The notes below the pieces were generated by a model. It searched no databases. It had not been told where the DNA came from and was given only the letters and a program-made list of their open reading frames with translations. Source: a virus. From it: DNA of 60,113 nt. The stretch lies in the IMG/VR virus record IMGVR_UViG_3300034073_003658, positions 1 to 60,113 of that record. One strand, written 5' to 3'. The stretch's first letter is position 1. Each line of letters begins with the position of its first letter. Shown piece after piece: positions 58,047-60,113 of this stretch. The translations under genes and the position numbers were made by a program.

Positions 58047-58523
58047 ATGAAAAATATTATCCGTAAAATATTAAAAGAAGAACAAGACGAATTTGAATGG
58101 GTTCGTGGTTTTGATACTTCCGAGGCTGAAAAAACTGTCAAAAAACCTTTTGCTAAAATAGAAAGTGACTATAATTTTGATGCTTTTAACATTTATGATA
58201 TGATGGTTGATGCCGGTATTAAAGATGTTGATAAATTAATGGAAATCGGTGAGGAAATGTATGACCAAGTAGAAAGGGTTTACGATGATGGTCGTGATTC
58301 TGGTTATGATTCTGGTCGTGACGATTGTACTTGTGAAGGTTGTTGTGACGATTATGTTTATTATGAAGACGCAGATAGGGAAAAAGAAGAGGCGGAAGAA
58401 GAAGGGTATAATAGAGGTAGAGAAGAAGCTGCAGATGAAATCCAAGAATTAAAAGATAGAATCGAAAAATTAGAAAGTCAGTTAAATGAAAGTATTAATA
58501 AAAAAAATATTAAAAGAATCTGA
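58047..58523 (+). CDS. acidic protein with ILKE leader, Cys cluster and coiled coil
   Basis: A 158-residue acidic protein beginning MKNIIRKILKEEQDEFEW, an amphipathic leader ending in ILKE. Residues about 90-112 contain a Tyr/Asp/Gly-rich tract with duplicated (D)SGYDSGRD and a Cys cluster CTCEGCC suited to metal binding. A heptad helix (EEAADEIQELKDRIEKLESQ) follows. It overlaps the next gene by 38 bases. An internal head or capsid-associated protein is one possibility because of the leader; function is not known. Confidence 0.65.
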   Translation: MKNIIRKILKEEQDEFEWVRGFDTSEAEKTVKKPFAKIESDYNFDAFNIYDMMVDAGIKDVDKLMEIGEEMYDQVERVYDDGRDSGYDSGRDDCTCEGCCDDYVYYEDADREKEEAEEEGYNRGREEAADEIQELKDRIEKLESQLNESINKKNIKRI

Positions 58524-58965
58524 GTGGTTTGACGAATTAAATTTTAGTCAAAATGATTTACCCTTTGAGGTTTCCCAAACACCCATGAATCGACCAAAGA
58601 TTGCTAATGTGTTTGTCATGAAAACCACATGGGAATATGGTGATTCTTATCTTAGAGAAGAAGTCTCTTTTAAATCTGACGATGATATATCATTTCAAAG
58701 ATTTATAAATGTTTGTAAATTTTATATTGCTTTATTTGAATCCTATAATAAAAATGGTTATGAACGTTGGCAAGATGTCTCTAGGATAGCTAAAAGTGTT
58801 GGTTTAGGTTTAGGTTCTTATGATGAAGAATCTATTTACGGTACACCAAAAGATGTGTCTGACTTTATTTTTGGGGGTGATTATCCAGCTACTTTGGATC
58901 AGGTTGAAATTTCTTACTTTGACAAAGGTGGGGTTGAATACCCGGTTAGATTAAAAGACGAATAA
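58486..58965 (+). CDS. hypothetical protein with ILKE leader
   Basis: A 159-residue protein that starts MKVLIKKILKESEWFDELNF, closely resembling the leader of its upstream neighbour. The mature-like part has strands IANVFVMKTTWEYGD, SYLREEVSFKSDDDISF, a helix SFQRFINVCKFYIALFESY and a C-terminal QVEISYFDKGGVEYPVRLK. It resembles a compact alpha/beta domain with no family I can name. Ends five bases before a bidirectional terminator. Confidence 0.65.
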   Translation: MKVLIKKILKESEWFDELNFSQNDLPFEVSQTPMNRPKIANVFVMKTTWEYGDSYLREEVSFKSDDDISFQRFINVCKFYIALFESYNKNGYERWQDVSRIAKSVGLGLGSYDEESIYGTPKDVSDFIFGGDYPATLDQVEISYFDKGGVEYPVRLKDE

Positions 58966-58969
58966 CGAA

Positions 58970-58991
58970 AAAGGGACTATTAAGTCCCTTT
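58970..58991. terminator. bidirectional terminator between convergent genes
   Basis: A 9-bp stem (58970-58978 with 58983-58991) around ATTA, T run on the right. It separates the plus-strand 58486 gene from the minus-strand peptidase. Confidence 0.9.
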
Positions 58992-58996
58992 ATTTT

Positions 58997-59968
58997 TTAC
59001 CAATCATAATCTTCGTCCCAATTACGGCTTTCATAATATGGACCGTATCCATAATCTTTTTTATTATGTTCAGAATAAATAAATTCCCCACTATTAAAAA
59101 TATCATTATCATCTTTTTCTTCTTCTTCATTTAAAAGACTTTTTCCTGTATATTTTTTAAGATAAGAATTATTATACCTATCTTCTTTTGGGTTTTCGTA
59201 TTTCTTTTCACCTAGTTCTGTCACAATTTTTAAACCTAGTTCATAACCGTTTTGAACGTCATCGACAACAACATATTCATTATCAGTATGATAACGATAA
59301 TATCCAGCCGCCAAGTTTAAACAAGCAATGTTAAACTTTTCCATAATTTGCCAAACATCAGTATACGGATGATATGCCCAATCAGTAATACCATGTTCTT
59401 TAATTAAACCCGATACTTTATCTGCGAATTCCGATTTTTGATTAAACAAGTAACGACCCATTAATGTCAAACTCATTGAGTTTCCACCTGGAGAATCGTA
59501 TTGAATAACATAACCAACATTCTCAAAGAATTTTGGGTCCGCATACATACTACCCTTACAACCAATTTCTTCTGAAACAAAAAACGCTGCTTTTACATTT
59601 GGTAATGTGTCCAACATTTCAAGAGCTAAATAAACACCACATTTATCGTCACCACCGATACCTGAAGCCTTTTTAGTGACTTTGTCCATACCGGTAAGAA
59701 TAACCCCATCTTCAATACTTTCTGTCTGTACAACTACCATGTTCATATTAATTGGGTGGACGGTATCAGTATGTGCAACAAAACAAGGAAAATTTTTACT
59801 GTTACCTTTTGTTACATAAATGTTACCGTGTGAGTCAGTATAATGGTCATAACCTTTTTCGGTTAAAACTTTTTGTAAATACTCAATCATAAGTTTTTCA
59901 TTACGAGAGTGGGTCGGTACTGAAAGAACCTCAGTTAATCGAGTTAATTTATTTTGTGTCATTTTCAT
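58997..59968 (-). CDS. M20-family metallopeptidase (PepT/M42-like) with acidic tail
   Basis: A 323-residue zinc peptidase of the M20 type. Metal and active-site positions: HTDTVH (His66, Asp68), GGDDKCGV (Asp107), VSEEIGCKGS (Glu133-Glu134), YDSPGG (Asp158), and YRYHTDNEYV with the final His ligand, in family order. The 50-residue C-terminus is Glu/Asp/Tyr-rich (EEEEKDDNDIF; DYGYGPYYESRNWDEDYDW) and unlike M20 enzymes; it may be a tether or a packing tail. An ATG at 59960-59962 is an alternative start. Such aminopeptidase-like genes are unusual in phages. Confidence 0.88.
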   Translation of the reverse strand: MKMTQNKLTRLTEVLSVPTHSRNEKLMIEYLQKVLTEKGYDHYTDSHGNIYVTKGNSKNFPCFVAHTDTVHPINMNMVVVQTESIEDGVILTGMDKVTKKASGIGGDDKCGVYLALEMLDTLPNVKAAFFVSEEIGCKGSMYADPKFFENVGYVIQYDSPGGNSMSLTLMGRYLFNQKSEFADKVSGLIKEHGITDWAYHPYTDVWQIMEKFNIACLNLAAGYYRYHTDNEYVVVDDVQNGYELGLKIVTELGEKKYENPKEDRYNNSYLKKYTGKSLLNEEEEKDDNDIFNSGEFIYSEHNKKDYGYGPYYESRNWDEDYDW

Positions 59969-60113
59969 ATCGTTATTAATTAATATACAAATATAATAAT
60001 CTTTCCTTAGATAATAAAATAATTCATATGAAAAATTAAAATAAATCTATTTATGTATATAATCTTTACTATTATAGTAAAAGTTTTAAGGTTAATTAGA
60101 ATAACAAATTTAG
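59969..60113 (-). promoter_or_regulatory. upstream region of the peptidase gene with host-like -7 element
   Basis: AT-rich, no ORF of note. In gene orientation TATATTTG (plus-strand 59988-59995) matches the Bacteroidota -7 element TAnnTTTG; no clear -33 TTG is seen at the usual distance. The rest to the window end shows nothing I can support. Confidence 0.35.

Noticed and set aside
52-60113. tRNA or rRNA genes
   Set aside because: No cloverleaf-like arms with T-loop or anticodon patterns and no rRNA-like stretches were noticed; a scan by eye is limited.
1-60113. Genome-wide stop-codon recoding as in some crAss-like phages
   Set aside because: The long genes are open with standard stops and almost all end in TAA; one split family is not enough evidence.

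Overview
The window looks like part of the genome of a large contractile-tailed bacteriophage (T4-like myovirus organisation) that infects a member of the Bacteroidota, probably a flavobacterium-like host. The phage assignment rests on a tail sheath protein (50282-53086), a gp19-type tail tube protein (56602-57090), a family-B DNA polymerase, PhoH, dUTPase, a SNF2 helicase, a free-standing homing endonuclease and a long run of fibre-like proteins. The host guess rests on extreme AT-richness, A-rich start regions without Shine-Dalgarno sequences, and a few TAnnTTTG-type -7 promoter elements. No rRNA, tRNA, CRISPR array, insertion sequence or integrase was seen, and almost every gene ends in TAA.

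Layout. (1) 1-13752, all minus strand: a compact, overlapping run holding a degenerate HAD-fold protein, PhoH, and a glycan locus of about eleven enzymes (two FkbM methyltransferases, a third methyltransferase, GT2-like, GT10-like, GT11 and GT25 transferases, a double GT-A protein and an SDR-like protein). It continues with an HslV-like Ntn peptidase, dUTPase, a PolB-like 3'-5' exonuclease and a GT-B glycosyltransferase. (2) 13817-20178, minus: a terminator, a 17-codon mini-ORF, small virion-associated or unknown proteins including a stand-alone WYL-like domain, the 960-residue DNA polymerase, and a BppU-like Ig domain protein. (3) 20254-31976, plus: fibre/adhesin region with a 1281-residue fibre, three LamG paralogues, small virion proteins and a 1459-residue repeat adhesin. 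(4) 31973-39749, minus: a Cys-rich LamG protein, a fibre with YadA-like beta-roll repeats, a large putative virion protein and a SNF2 helicase. (5) 39835-49960, plus: a tail-completion-like family in two ORFs, two fibres sharing an N-terminal module, and a tandem array of six related approx. 200-residue virion-type proteins. (6) 49961-59968, mixed strands: a tiny ribbon-helix-helix-like gene with an operator array, tail sheath, a two-helix membrane-like protein, an SPFH/TM/ClpP cluster, tail tube, homing endonuclease, two small leader-bearing proteins and an M20 peptidase.

How the parts may work together (inference). The minus-strand left block looks early/middle: nucleotide metabolism, replication and enzymes for a fucose-containing, methylated glycan that could decorate virion fibres or the host surface. 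Many structural units start behind a recurrent motif ATATTTAT(A/T) in sense orientation, often next to terminator hairpins and once forming the exact loop of one; this is my best candidate for a phage-specific late promoter. Several short proteins share an N-terminal amphipathic leader ending in (I/L)xE, reminiscent of T4 capsid-targeting sequences cut by the prohead protease.
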